Of a stretch of DNA of 16,429 bases, positions 1 to 8,124 are shown piece by piece. Each line of letters starts with the position of its first letter. Position 1 is the first letter of the stretch. Below the pieces are notes generated by a model, which made no database searches, was not told the DNA's origin, and saw only the letters and a list, made by a program, of their open reading frames with translations. The stretch covers positions 1 to 16,429 of the forward strand of contig CALBXN010000020.1 of assembly GCA_937890485.1 (NCBI GenBank), in the 5' to 3' direction. This stretch comes from an uncultured Treponema sp. (GTDB taxonomy: Bacteria; Spirochaetota; Spirochaetia; Treponematales; Treponemataceae). The translations under genes and the position numbers were made by a program.

Positions 1-991
1 TAGCAATTTCATCTGCACCTTTAGCATTTACAATTGGTGCTTGCATTACATCTTTGTCATACTTTACTGCAACTGCATAATGAGTTGGGTTAGTTATAAC
101 AACATCAGCTTCTGAAACTGCTTTTGGTAAATTTTGATAAAGCAAATTGCGCATTTGTTGACGCAAACGACTTTTTACAAGAGGATCTCCTTCCATATCC
201 TTATATTCTTGTTTTACTTCTTGTTTTGTCATTTTCATTGATTCCATGAATTGCTTTTTTTGTACAAAATAATCTGGAATTGCAACACCTAAAAAAACAA
301 CTGCTGCAACCAATAAAATCTTTGCAGCCATTTTTGCAATATAACAAATTCCACTCCACAAACTTACATCCATCATTGAAAGCAAAGTTTCTAAATCTGA
401 AGAAATTATTATATACGAAGCAACAAAAAGAATAACAACCTTAAACAAGGATTTAAAAACATTAAAAGCACCTTCCATTGAAAAAATTGTCTTTTTTAAA
501 TACTGACCAAATTTAGGAAGGATTTTAGAAAATTTTGGTTCTATAGGTTTTGTTGAAAATAAAAATCCTTTTGTTTGAACGATATTTCCAATCACACCTG
601 CAACCATAGCCGTAAGTCCAATTGGTAAAACTAATTTTATAAAATAATTGTAAAAAGCAGCAACTAAAACTGAATCAGTTAATTCAGCTGATACACATCT
701 ATCAAAATAAAATTTGATAATTTCAACGCAAGAGTTAAAAATCCAGGGAGCTAAAATAATTATAGCAATTACTGGCAACAACAAAACCAAAGCACCATTT
801 ACCTCGGTGCTTTTTGCAACACGACCTTCTTCTCTTGCTTTGCGTAATTTATGTTCAGAAGGTTCTTCTGTTCTTCCTTCTTCTTCAGCAGAAGCAAACC
901 ACTGTAAGTCAAATATTAATTCAGTTTGAGATTCAAGTTGAGTTTCATAAAAAGGTTCTAAACAATAATCATTTTTACTTTTTATTATCAT
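1..991 (-). CDS. flhB: FlhB, flagellar export gate switch protein (3' end outside window)
   Basis: FlhB is the inner-membrane export-gate subunit that switches substrate class from rod/hook to filament after self-cleavage. The frame opens at ATG 991-989, whose last bases overlap the fliR stop (ATGA), and stays open to the left edge, giving about 330 residues. Visible signatures are an N-terminal extension containing FDLQWFA, typical of spirochaete FlhB as I recall, then GRTEEPSEHKLRKAREEGRV, several hydrophobic segments, the linker KMTKQEVKQEYKDMEGDP, and the autocleavage motif NPTH at residues 301-304 (positions 80-91), cut between Asn301 and Pro302. The remaining C-terminal ~40-50 residues are beyond the window. 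It is the last gene seen of the flbD-flhB block and is translationally coupled to fliR. Assignment is secure. Confidence 0.96.
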   Translation of the reverse strand, partial: MIIKSKNDYCLEPFYETQLESQTELIFDLQWFASAEEEGRTEEPSEHKLRKAREEGRVAKSTEVNGALVLLLPVIAIIILAPWIFNSCVEIIKFYFDRCVSAELTDSVLVAAFYNYFIKLVLPIGLTAMVAGVIGNIVQTKGFLFSTKPIEPKFSKILPKFGQYLKKTIFSMEGAFNVFKSLFKVVILFVASYIIISSDLETLLSMMDVSLWSGICYIAKMAAKILLVAAVVFLGVAIPDYFVQKKQFMESMKMTKQEVKQEYKDMEGDPLVKSRLRQQMRNLLYQNLPKAVSEADVVITNPTHYAVAVKYDKDVMQAPIVNAKGADEIA

Positions 992-1812
992 AAAGGATTC
1001 CTTTTTACCTGACTCAAAAAGTCTTCAAACTTAAAAAAAGCAATATCAAAAGAACGAGTAAAGAAATCGCACATAACAGGCATCAATAAAAACAAAATTA
1101 AAAATGAAGTTAAAATTGTTAAAGGCAATCCTTCAGAAAGAAGATTCATCTGAGGAGCGGCTTTGGATAAAATTCCCATTGTTACAGAAATTAAAAATAA
1201 AGTTCCAACAAGAGGAAGTGAAATCATCATTGCGTCAAAAAATAAATCGGTTAATCCTGTAAGCAAAAAAGTAATAAATTCATTTTTATAAAAAACTAAA
1301 GAAAAGGCATTTAATGACTCAAAACTTCGTAATATTCCACCTAAAAATAATTCCTGAAATCCATCTACTTGAATAAAAAGCAACATAGCAAGCAAATTCA
1401 AATATTGACCCATTAAAGGATTTTCAATTTGTGCCAAAGCATCATAAACTTCAGAAGCAGCAAAGCCCATTTGATATGAAAAAAACTGTCCAGCAGAACT
1501 AAAAGCAGCAAAAATCATAGAAATATAAAATCCGGTAATAACTCCGATTAAACCTTCACCAATGAGAAGAAAAATATAATGTAATGAAAAAGCACCAGAA
1601 AAAATATCTTTTGCAATATGATATTCTGCTAATTGCCAACTTTGCCCATAAGCAGAAGGCAAAACAATAAAAGCCATATATCCAGCTAAAGCAATTTTTG
1701 CAACTCTAGGTACATTTCGCATAGAAAAAAGAGGAAGTGTCATTAATAATGCAAAACAACGAACAGCAACTAATAAAAACAAAGGCGCCCGTTGTACAAT
1801 TTCATTTAACAT
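988..1812 (-). CDS. fliR: FliR, flagellar export gate membrane protein
   Basis: FliR is a polytopic inner-membrane subunit of the FliPQR export channel through which hook and filament subunits pass. The 274-residue product has about six hydrophobic segments, slightly longer than the usual ~260. Family features include the N-terminal region with RCFALLMTLPLFSMRNVP and the later QMGFAAS and ISLPLVGTLFLI stretches. The ATG at 1812 has an AAGGA ribosome-binding site 8-9 nt upstream. fliQ ends 23 nt before it, and its own TGA overlaps the flhB ATG, so translation of fliR and flhB is probably coupled. Confidence 0.95.
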   Translation of the reverse strand: MLNEIVQRAPLFLLVAVRCFALLMTLPLFSMRNVPRVAKIALAGYMAFIVLPSAYGQSWQLAEYHIAKDIFSGAFSLHYIFLLIGEGLIGVITGFYISMIFAAFSSAGQFFSYQMGFAASEVYDALAQIENPLMGQYLNLLAMLLFIQVDGFQELFLGGILRSFESLNAFSLVFYKNEFITFLLTGLTDLFFDAMMISLPLVGTLFLISVTMGILSKAAPQMNLLSEGLPLTILTSFLILFLLMPVMCDFFTRSFDIAFFKFEDFLSQVKRNPL

Positions 1813-1835
1813 TAATTAATTTCCTTACTTTGTAC

Positions 1836-2105
1836 TTACCTTACAAGTTGTGGAATCATTTGAAAAATTTGTACTGTATAATCTCTCATAGAAGAAAACA
1901 TCCATCCTCCCAAAAGAGCCAATATTGCTAAAATAGCAAAAATCTTTGGAACAGTTGTTAAAGTTTGCTCTTGAATTGAAGTTACTGCTTGAAAAATTGC
2001 AATTATCAAACCAACAACCAAAGCAACACCTAAAACTGGAGCAATCATTATTAAAACTTGAAAAATTCCATCTCGCATCAATGTAACTAAATTTCCAATA
2101 GTCAT
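1836..2105 (-). CDS. fliQ: FliQ, small flagellar export gate protein
   Basis: FliQ is a two-helix inner-membrane subunit of the flagellar export channel, assembling with FliP and FliR. The product is 89 residues, the normal family length, with two hydrophobic helices at about residues 15-38 and 52-72, and family motifs ALVVGLIIAIFQA and QEQTLTTVPK. The ATG at 2105 follows a strong AAGGTGG ribosome-binding site. A longer open frame overlaps it in a shifted frame (1825-2115) but encodes a Cys/Asn/Phe-rich non-protein-like sequence and is ignored. It lies between fliP and fliR, as in other spirochaetes. Confidence 0.95.
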   Translation of the reverse strand: MTIGNLVTLMRDGIFQVLIMIAPVLGVALVVGLIIAIFQAVTSIQEQTLTTVPKIFAILAILALLGGWMFSSMRDYTVQIFQMIPQLVR

Positions 2106-2118
2106 AATTTACCACCTT

Positions 2119-2934
2119 TTACAAGATTGAATTAAACAATTGTTGAGTTAACAATCCCCAACCATCAACAAGAACAAAAATCATCAATTTGAATGGCATA
2201 GAAATCTGTACAGGAGGCAACATAATCATACCCATTGCCATCAAAATACTTGCAATAACCATATCAATTACGATAAACGGAATATATAATAAAATACCTA
2301 TTTTAAATGCAACTGTTAATTCATGCAAAATGTAGGCTGGAATCAAAACATAAGTTGGAACATCTGCTAAAGTTTGAGGTTTTGGTAATTTTGCCATGGA
2401 CATAAAAAGAGAAATTGAATCTGTATCATTTGCCATTTGCTTAAACATAAAAATTCTTAAAGGAGCTTCTGCTTCTGTGTAAGCTTGTTCTAAAGAAATT
2501 TGTCCATCGGCTAAAGGTTTAAATGAATTATCATAGATTTGTGTAAAAGTTGACCACATAATAAAAATTGTCATAAAAAATGCAATTCCATTTAGAACTG
2601 TTGTAGGTGGAACTTGCTGTAAAGACAAGGCTCTTTTAATAAAATCAAGAACGATAGAAAACCTTAAAAAACAAGTAACTAAGATTAAAATACTAGGAGC
2701 AAGTGAAAGTATTGTTAAAAGCAACAAAGTTTGAACAGAAAATGCAACTTCTTGTCCAGTTTCAGGCTGTCTAATTGATAAATCAACTATAGGTAAATCA
2801 ATATCATTTACAGTTCCTGACATTTGCATAGTTCCTTCAGTTGAACCTTGAGGAAAACTTTGGGAAAATAAATTTGAAGGAAATAAAATCAAAACAGAAA
2901 TAGCTAATAAAAAAGCAATTCTACTCTTCATCAT
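2119..2934 (-). CDS. fliP: FliP, flagellar export gate membrane protein
   Basis: FliP forms the core pentamer of the flagellar protein export channel in the inner membrane. The 271-residue product begins with a cleavable-type signal sequence (residues ~1-25), as is usual for FliP. It has a second hydrophobic region containing LSLAPSILILVTCFLRFSIV, then QQVPPTTVLNGIAFFMT, and two C-terminal membrane helices ending in MPFKLMIFVLVDGW. These are diagnostic of the family. The start is ambiguous between two adjacent ATGs (2934 or 2931). The GGAG ribosome-binding site lies only 4 nt from the first and 7 nt from the second, so 2931 may be used. The gene overlaps the end of fliO by about 14 bp. Confidence 0.96.
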   Translation of the reverse strand: MMKSRIAFLLAISVLILFPSNLFSQSFPQGSTEGTMQMSGTVNDIDLPIVDLSIRQPETGQEVAFSVQTLLLLTILSLAPSILILVTCFLRFSIVLDFIKRALSLQQVPPTTVLNGIAFFMTIFIMWSTFTQIYDNSFKPLADGQISLEQAYTEAEAPLRIFMFKQMANDTDSISLFMSMAKLPKPQTLADVPTYVLIPAYILHELTVAFKIGILLYIPFIVIDMVIASILMAMGMIMLPPVQISMPFKLMIFVLVDGWGLLTQQLFNSIL

Positions 2935-3556
2935 TTTTCTCCATAAGAGATGAACGCTTTAATCTATCAGATTGTTCTTTCATATTTTGAACAGAATCTG
3001 AAACTGAGTCTTCAAAAGATTTCTTTTTCACACCCATTGCATTTGCAAGCATTGTTGCAAAATCTTTAACTTTTCCTGTTGGTTCCGAATCTGCTTTTAA
3101 ATTCATTGCATCGATTAAATCTTTATCATCTAATTCACTTATTAACTGAACTGATGAATCAGAAACACCTAAAACATAACAGTGATTTTGAATAGTAACA
3201 ACTTGAACAGATTTTCCTGGGGCAAGATTTATAGAAGCAACTTTTTTCAAAAATGCATCTGTTTGATTATCTGTGTTTGTATTTTTCTTAACAAAATAAA
3301 AAACGCCGTAAATACAGGCTACTACGATTAGTAACACAAGAATCATTCTTACAAAAAGCCATCCTGTGCTTGAACTTTGCTGCTCAAAAGCTTCTTCATC
3401 TGTAGAAATTACCATTTCTAATTCTTGTTCTTTACTAGAAACAGCATTTGAAACAGAAGTTTCTTGTGAAAATACAACTCCGCCACAAAATAGGATAAAT
3501 AATCCTACAAAAATGATTTTGATAGATAAAGTTTTCGTAATAATTCCCCCACCCAA
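2921..3556 (-). CDS. fliO: FliO/FliZ-type flagellar biosynthesis protein, non-ATG start
   Basis: FliO helps assemble the FliP ring of the export gate. This 211-residue product sits between fliY and fliP, where spirochaetes carry the gene called fliZ or fliO. It has an N-terminal hydrophobic signal/anchor (residues ~12-31), a second membrane helix (~66-90, LFVRMILVLLIVVACIYGVF), and a cytoplasmic domain with APGKSVQVVTIQNHCYVLGV, the FliO core pattern. The C-terminal tail is charged and disordered. The start is uncertain because no in-frame ATG is found. The frame opens with TTG at 3556, eight nt after the fliY stop, with no ribosome-binding site before it. A GGTGGGGG run just inside the frame could instead serve as ribosome-binding site for a rarer start a few codons on. 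The product itself is clear. Confidence 0.85.
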   Translation of the reverse strand: MGGGIITKTLSIKIIFVGLFILFCGGVVFSQETSVSNAVSSKEQELEMVISTDEEAFEQQSSSTGWLFVRMILVLLIVVACIYGVFYFVKKNTNTDNQTDAFLKKVASINLAPGKSVQVVTIQNHCYVLGVSDSSVQLISELDDKDLIDAMNLKADSEPTGKVKDFATMLANAMGVKKKSFEDSVSDSVQNMKEQSDRLKRSSLMEKNDEE

Positions 3557-3564
3557 AAGAAATA

Positions 3565-4755
3565 TTATTGAGAATCTGTTAATCGCTCCATGGAAGAAAG
3601 AATTTCTGTTACACGAACACCAAAGTTTTCATCGATAACAACAACTTCTCCCTTTGCAATTGGTTTGTGATTTACAAGAATATCTACAGGCTCACCAGCA
3701 AGTTTGTCAAGTTCGATAATAGTACCTTCACCCATACCAAGAATATCTTTAATAAGTTTCTTAGTTCGGCCAAGTTCTACAGTCATTTCCATGAAAACAT
3801 CCATGATAAGACCGATATTTCCTTGTTCCAGTCCAACTGCACCATTTTGCAACATTGGATATTGTACACTTTGAACATTTGGTGTATTCATTGGCATTTG
3901 CATTGACATACCCATTTGAGCAGGCATACCCATTTGCATATTAGGCATTCCCATTGGCATACCTTGCATACCCATTGGCATTCCTTGCATTCCCATAGAC
4001 ATTCCACCCATTTGCATATTAGGCATTCCAGCCTGTCCCATACTTGCATTATTAGGCATAGAAGTTTGTTGTGCAAAAGTATTATCAACCTTAGGAGCTT
4101 CTGTTTGACCTCCTCCAAAAGCAACAATTAAACTTTTAGCAACTTCTTCTCCCATAATTTCCCATAAAGTATAAACAGAGCCATCTATAGTTAGTGGATA
4201 AGAAAAAAGAACAAAGGCTCCTTGTGGGAAATGTACCATTGCTTTTGGTATATGATTAGCTTCAGCAGGATTACAAGCTAAACCAGGAAATTTACCTGTA
4301 TTACTAATATTTGTAATTTCATTTCCTGTATGTTGAGATACAACTTCAGAAACAACAGAAAGCGACATTCCATCAATTTCAGGAGAATCTTCTTTATTTA
4401 TTAAACCAGCCAATTTTTGAGTTAGTTCTGGAGCAAGAATAAATAAATGACTACCATACAAACCTTCACTAAAATCAGCTGTAATTGCAACAACCATTTC
4501 AGGAATTTTTCTTAAAGTCTGATCTCTATCCACAGTTTCAAGAACAGTTTCATCAACTTTAATTTGAGCACCTGTCATCGTTTCCAAACTAGAAGCCAAT
4601 GCTTCTGCATTTTTTTCAGCAATATCTTTTAGATAAGAAAGATCCAACTTTGCAGAAGAAGCAGGTGAAGAAATTCCTGTAGAATTTATTCCACCCATAT
4701 CTACGCCTGCCAACAAAGCATCTATTTCTTCTTGTGAAATTGCACCATCACTCAT
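3565..4755 (-). CDS. fliY: FliY (FliN family) flagellar switch protein with Met-rich linker
   Basis: FliY is a C-ring protein that, with FliM and FliG, sets rotation direction and supports export. The 396-residue product has an N-terminal ISQEEIDALLAG peptide like that of FliM, a CheC/FliY-like middle domain (~35-215), and a C-terminal FliN/SpoA domain (~305-396, with GRTKKLIKDILGMGEGTIIELD and ILVNHKPIAKGEVVVID). Between them is a low-complexity linker (~233-290) with 22 methionines. I chose ATG 4755 over the in-frame ATG at 4764 because the AAGGAG site abuts the first ATG and lies 9 nt before the second. The start then overlaps the fliM stop by 8 bp (ATGAGTGA). In the CheC-like part the expected Asn after SEVVS is not clearly present, so phosphatase activity is doubtful. 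Confidence 0.94.
   Translation of the reverse strand: MSDGAISQEEIDALLAGVDMGGINSTGISSPASSAKLDLSYLKDIAEKNAEALASSLETMTGAQIKVDETVLETVDRDQTLRKIPEMVVAITADFSEGLYGSHLFILAPELTQKLAGLINKEDSPEIDGMSLSVVSEVVSQHTGNEITNISNTGKFPGLACNPAEANHIPKAMVHFPQGAFVLFSYPLTIDGSVYTLWEIMGEEVAKSLIVAFGGGQTEAPKVDNTFAQQTSMPNNASMGQAGMPNMQMGGMSMGMQGMPMGMQGMPMGMPNMQMGMPAQMGMSMQMPMNTPNVQSVQYPMLQNGAVGLEQGNIGLIMDVFMEMTVELGRTKKLIKDILGMGEGTIIELDKLAGEPVDILVNHKPIAKGEVVVIDENFGVRVTEILSSMERLTDSQ
3889..4059 (-). repeat. Met/Gly/Pro/Gln-rich tandem repeat in the FliY linker
   Basis: About 57 codons encode a linker with 22 Met, the rest mostly Gly, Pro, Gln and Asn. A seven-residue unit, MGMQGMP, occurs twice in tandem (21-bp period) and decays into related units such as MGMPNMQ. 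At DNA level this is an imprecise 21-bp repeat, so copy number could vary by slippage. It joins the CheC-like and FliN domains of FliY. Confidence 0.9.
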
Positions 4756-5782
4756 ATGTTTCATCTCCTTCTACAGATAATTCTTCGTATTCTTCAGATT
4801 CGGTCTGGTCGATTTTTCCTATAACTTGAACAGCCATCTTTTTTCCGATAACTCCAGGTTGACAAAAAAACTTTTCTTTATTACCAACACTCAATGTTAA
4901 AGGATCACCAACCTTCACATTAGATAATCGGATAGTATCCCCAACTCTTAAATTTAAAACATCATAAATAGGTAAATTTATAGAACCAATTTCAGCAACA
5001 ACATCCATTTCAACAGTAGAAAGTTTTTCTTGCAAAACCCCACTATATTGTGTTGTTGAACTTCTTCGCACAGAGGAAAACCAGAATTGTGAAGAAAGTT
5101 TTGAAATAATTGGTTCAATTGTAATATAGGGAATACAGAAGTTCATCATTCCTTCTTCTTCCCCTACTTTTGTTTCTAATGTAACAAGAACAACCATTTC
5201 TGATGGAGGTACAATTTGAGCAAACTGAGGGTTTGTCTCGATTTGCCCAAGTCTTGGTCGTAAGTCAATTACCTGAGTCCAAGCTTCTCGCATATTTGCA
5301 AGAATACGAACAATAATACCTTCCATTACAGATTGTTCAATATCAGTCAAATCACGCTGAACTTTTGTTCCTTGACCAGTTCCTCCAAAAAGACGATCAA
5401 TCATAGAAAAAGTAATCGCAGGATCAATTTCCAAAATTGCATTTCCTTTAAGAGGATCCATATTAATAACAGCTAAAGTTGTAGGAGTTGGAATAGAACG
5501 AATAAATTCCTCATAAGTTAACTGGTCTACAGAGGCAACATGTACTTGAACCATACTACGAAGTTGTGCCGAAAGACTAGTTGTTGTTAAACGTGCAAAA
5601 GTTTCATGCATAATAGACACTGTACGAATCTGTTCTTTTGAGAACTTATCAGGACGTTTAAAATCGTAAATTTTTATCTTTCGAGTATCATTTACGGGAG
5701 TATAATCCTCTACTTCCGGCTCACCGGAAGAAATCGCCTGGAGTAACTGATCTATTTCATCTTGTGACAGAACTTCGTTCAT
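4748..5782 (-). CDS. fliM: FliM, flagellar motor switch protein
   Basis: FliM is the central C-ring subunit that binds phosphorylated CheY and links FliG to FliN/FliY, setting motor direction. The 344-residue product, normal for the family, opens with the CheY-P binding peptide LSQDEIDQLL (residues 5-14). It continues with DFKRPDKFSKEQIRT (40-54), the FliG-binding middle domain with FGGTG near residues 132-136, and a C-terminal SpoA domain (~250-330, with EIGSINLPIYDVLNLRVGD). The ATG at 5782 has an AAGGGTG ribosome-binding site. The 3' end overlaps fliY by 8 bp, indicating coupled translation of two partners in the same complex. Confidence 0.97.
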   Translation of the reverse strand: MNEVLSQDEIDQLLQAISSGEPEVEDYTPVNDTRKIKIYDFKRPDKFSKEQIRTVSIMHETFARLTTTSLSAQLRSMVQVHVASVDQLTYEEFIRSIPTPTTLAVINMDPLKGNAILEIDPAITFSMIDRLFGGTGQGTKVQRDLTDIEQSVMEGIIVRILANMREAWTQVIDLRPRLGQIETNPQFAQIVPPSEMVVLVTLETKVGEEEGMMNFCIPYITIEPIISKLSSQFWFSSVRRSSTTQYSGVLQEKLSTVEMDVVAEIGSINLPIYDVLNLRVGDTIRLSNVKVGDPLTLSVGNKEKFFCQPGVIGKKMAVQVIGKIDQTESEEYEELSVEGDETYE

Positions 5783-5796
5783 TATTCACCCTTAAT

Positions 5797-6351
5797 TTAT
5801 TGTTCATGTACATCAAGTTGTAAAAATTTTACATCTTTGATGCGTGAAATACTTAAAATATCATCATTAATGGTATTGCGAATTTCCATTTGCAATTTTG
5901 CCTCATTATTTGGTCTCAATTCTACAGAAGTTTTCCCTGTAAAATATCGGCGCAAAAAGTCTTTTATTTCAATCTGACGTTGAGTAATTTCTGTTGCTGT
6001 TGTTTTATCATCGAGTTTGTACCCTAAAACAACTTCAACATTAACAATCGCAGGAATTTCATCACATGTTTTAGTTCTTATTTGACCAATTGAGTTATAC
6101 CATGAAAGAGATTCCCTTTTTGTTGTGTATTCAGGAGAAATAGGAACGGCAACTGTTGCTGTATTATTTGTTCCCATAACTTTCATTGTAATAATAACAA
6201 CTGTTACAATAAGAATTATTGCACCAATAACAATAGCAATCCATTTCAAAAGAGTTGGAAGTAAACCTCCCATTCCCTTTCCTTTCTTTTTGTCATTTGA
6301 AGAAGACATCCCAATATCATTGTCATCTAAATCTGTATCTTCATCAGCCAT
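5797..6351 (-). CDS. fliL: FliL, flagellar stator-associated membrane protein
   Basis: FliL is a single-pass inner-membrane protein with a periplasmic stomatin-like domain that surrounds and stabilises the MotAB stator. In spirochaetes it also influences periplasmic flagellar orientation. The 184-residue product has an acidic then lysine-rich cytoplasmic N-terminus, a membrane helix at about 35-58 (LKWIAIVIGAIILIVTVVII), and a periplasmic domain with EVVLGYKLDDK and the DFLRRYFTGKTSVEL region typical of FliL. The ATG at 6351 is preceded by a strong AAGGAAGG site. It sits between motB and fliM as in Borrelia and T. pallidum. The 35-nt gap to motB is AT-rich with no evident promoter. Confidence 0.94.
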   Translation of the reverse strand: MADEDTDLDDNDIGMSSSNDKKKGKGMGGLLPTLLKWIAIVIGAIILIVTVVIITMKVMGTNNTATVAVPISPEYTTKRESLSWYNSIGQIRTKTCDEIPAIVNVEVVLGYKLDDKTTATEITQRQIEIKDFLRRYFTGKTSVELRPNNEAKLQMEIRNTINDDILSISRIKDVKFLQLDVHEQ

Positions 6352-6386
6352 AAAAACCTTCCTTATTTATAAAAAATATAATATCA

Positions 6387-7097
6387 TTAAAAATGACCTT
6401 CGTCCAGAATAATTATATCAACTCGACGATTATATGCTCTTCCATCTGGTGTATCGTTAGAATGTCTTGGTTGATTATCTGCGTATCCAGCTACAGAAAA
6501 TTGACTTTCATCAATTCCAAAATCTGATAGATAATGCAAAACATTCACTGCCCTAGCGGAAGATAATTCCCAGTTACTTGGCCACTTAGTTGAATCCGCA
6601 GTTGTAGAATCTGTGTGACCTTCAATTCTAAATTTTCTACCTGCCAATTCAGGCATTGATAGAAATTGTGCAATTCTTAAAAGAGTATCCCGAGTTTCCT
6701 CGATATTTAACTCTGCACTATTTTCTGCAAAAAATGCATCTGCCGCTAAAGTTATAACCAATCCACGTTCATCACTCGTAATTGTAATTCTTGTAGATTT
6801 TCTATCAGGTGCAAATAAACTTACAGCCTTCTTTTTTGCAGTTCCTAAATTTTTACCTTTTTCAAGAGAAGGTAAACTGTTTATATTATTTCCTAAATCA
6901 GCTAAACGACCTGAAGTTGCAGACATACCACCTGAAACAGAATCTGTTTGCAAAGAAGCTGTCATCATAGCCATTTGCACAGGATCTGCTTCTGTCGGAT
7001 TATAAAGCATAACGAAGAAGCAAAGCATAAGAGTAATCATATCACCGTATGTAGTCAACCATTCCTGTGATGCCTTTTTAGGCTCTTTTTTTCCCAT
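6387..7097 (-). CDS. motB: MotB, flagellar stator ion-channel and cell-wall anchor subunit
   Basis: MotB pairs with MotA to form the ion-driven stator and anchors it to peptidoglycan. The 236-residue product has the short basic N-terminus and one membrane helix starting at the conserved motif WLTTYGDMITLMLCFFVMLY (13-32). Asp19 is the ion-binding residue, equivalent to Asp32 of E. coli MotB. The C-terminal OmpA-like domain (~110-232) carries FRIEGHTDS (156-164), NWELSSARA and RAYNRRVDI, the peptidoglycan-binding signature. The ATG at 7097 has a GAGG site, and motA ends 12 nt upstream. The spacer between helix and OmpA domain contains the plug region. Confidence 0.97.
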   Translation of the reverse strand: MGKKEPKKASQEWLTTYGDMITLMLCFFVMLYNPTEADPVQMAMMTASLQTDSVSGGMSATSGRLADLGNNINSLPSLEKGKNLGTAKKKAVSLFAPDRKSTRITITSDERGLVITLAADAFFAENSAELNIEETRDTLLRIAQFLSMPELAGRKFRIEGHTDSTTADSTKWPSNWELSSARAVNVLHYLSDFGIDESQFSVAGYADNQPRHSNDTPDGRAYNRRVDIIILDEGHF

Positions 7098-7109
7098 AAA
7101 TTCCTCAAC

Positions 7110-7892
7110 TTAGTCCTTTAGAACATCAGCTTCAATAGCTTTTCTTGATTTAGGATCAAGATATGTCAAAAGTTTCATTGCCAAAATACGAGGGTTATCA
7201 CCAGCTTGAATTGATAAAACACCTTCGATAATCATTTCTTTTGTTCTAATCTCTGTGGAGTTATGAGCCGCTAATTTTGTCGCAATAGGAGTCATAATCC
7301 AGTTGGCAATAAGCGAACCATACAAGGTTGTAACAAGAGCAACCGCCATGTTTGGACCAAGTGAAGATTTATCTTCCAAGTTACGCAACATACCAATAAG
7401 ACCAATAACGGTACCCATCATACCATATCCAGGAGCAAGTCCTGCCCAGGCAACAATAATATTAATCCAATCTAAGTGTCTACTTTCAATTTGATTTAAT
7501 TCACTTTCCATAATACCACGAATAATAACACCATCAGTACCGTCTACAACTAAACGTAGTCCATTCTTCATAAAATCATCAGACAAATCTTCAAGTCCTT
7601 CTTCCAAAGCAAGAATACCTTCACGACGAGCTTTTTCTGACAATGTAACCATGTCTTGAACAAGAGTTTTTTCACTAAAATTAGGTATTTTAAAAGAACG
7701 TCCCATAATTGGGAAAATACCTAAAACAGCTGACATTGGATAAGCAATAAACAAAGCAAAGAAAGATCCACCAAAAACGAAGATAATTGAAGGAACATCA
7801 ATAATTCCACCAAGAGTACCACCTGATGTTAAAACTGACATTACAATACAAACGGCTCCACCTATAAGACCCAATATTGTAGCTATATCCAC
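7110..7892 (-). CDS. motA: MotA, flagellar stator torque-generating subunit
   Basis: MotA forms the ring of the stator around MotB; its cytoplasmic loop pushes on FliG. The 260-residue product has two N-terminal membrane helices, a charged cytoplasmic loop with KARREGILALEEGLE (residues 88-102; Arg89/90 and Glu97/98 correspond to the torque-generating charges), and the MotA/TolQ/ExbB signature GLAPGYGMMGTVIGLIGML (151-169) with the conserved Pro154. It starts with GTG at 7892 and has a GGGAGG site 8-9 nt before it. It follows flbD by 34 nt and precedes motB by 12 nt, so stoichiometric co-expression is likely. Confidence 0.97.
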   Translation of the reverse strand: MDIATILGLIGGAVCIVMSVLTSGGTLGGIIDVPSIIFVFGGSFFALFIAYPMSAVLGIFPIMGRSFKIPNFSEKTLVQDMVTLSEKARREGILALEEGLEDLSDDFMKNGLRLVVDGTDGVIIRGIMESELNQIESRHLDWINIIVAWAGLAPGYGMMGTVIGLIGMLRNLEDKSSLGPNMAVALVTTLYGSLIANWIMTPIATKLAAHNSTEIRTKEMIIEGVLSIQAGDNPRILAMKLLTYLDPKSRKAIEADVLKD

Positions 7893-7926
7893 TTGAATTT
7901 CCTCCCAAAATCAAATATAAGAAAGT

Positions 7927-8124
7927 CTACAGTTCGTTTTTAAATCCACCGATACGTTTTCGATACTCAACGATACTGTTAATAATTTCTTCTGGTGAAT
8001 TGCGTACAATTAATTTTTTCCCAGAAAGCATCACTAGGGTTACATCAGGATTTTGTTCTATACATTCAATCTGATGAGGATTTATCCAGTAATGTTTACC
8101 GTCAAGACGAACAACTTCTATCAT
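7927..8124 (-). CDS. flbD: FlbD/SwrD family small flagellar protein
   Basis: FlbD is a small protein encoded just before motA in spirochaetes and Firmicutes. Its relative SwrD in Bacillus raises motor power, probably by aiding stator function. The 65-residue product matches the family in length and in the patterns MIEVVRLDGKHYWINPHQIECIEQ (start of family) and TLVMLSGKKLIVRNSPEEI. This family is distinct from the Caulobacter transcription regulator that shares the name. The ATG at 8124 has a GAAGA-type weak ribosome-binding site. Upstream lies a 152-bp gap holding a possible sigma28 promoter, so flbD may begin its own transcription unit. Confidence 0.92.
   Translation of the reverse strand: MIEVVRLDGKHYWINPHQIECIEQNPDVTLVMLSGKKLIVRNSPEEIINSIVEYRKRIGGFKNEL

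Noticed and set aside
1825..2115. 96-codon open frame overlapping fliQ in a shifted frame
   Set aside because: Its product is an Asn/Cys/Phe/Ser-rich string with no family pattern; fliQ in the other frame has correct length, motifs and ribosome-binding site.
3888..4131. Open frames on both strands at the FliY repeat, giving Cys/Trp- and His/Ser-rich products
   Set aside because: They arise from the repetitive Met/Gly codons read in other frames.
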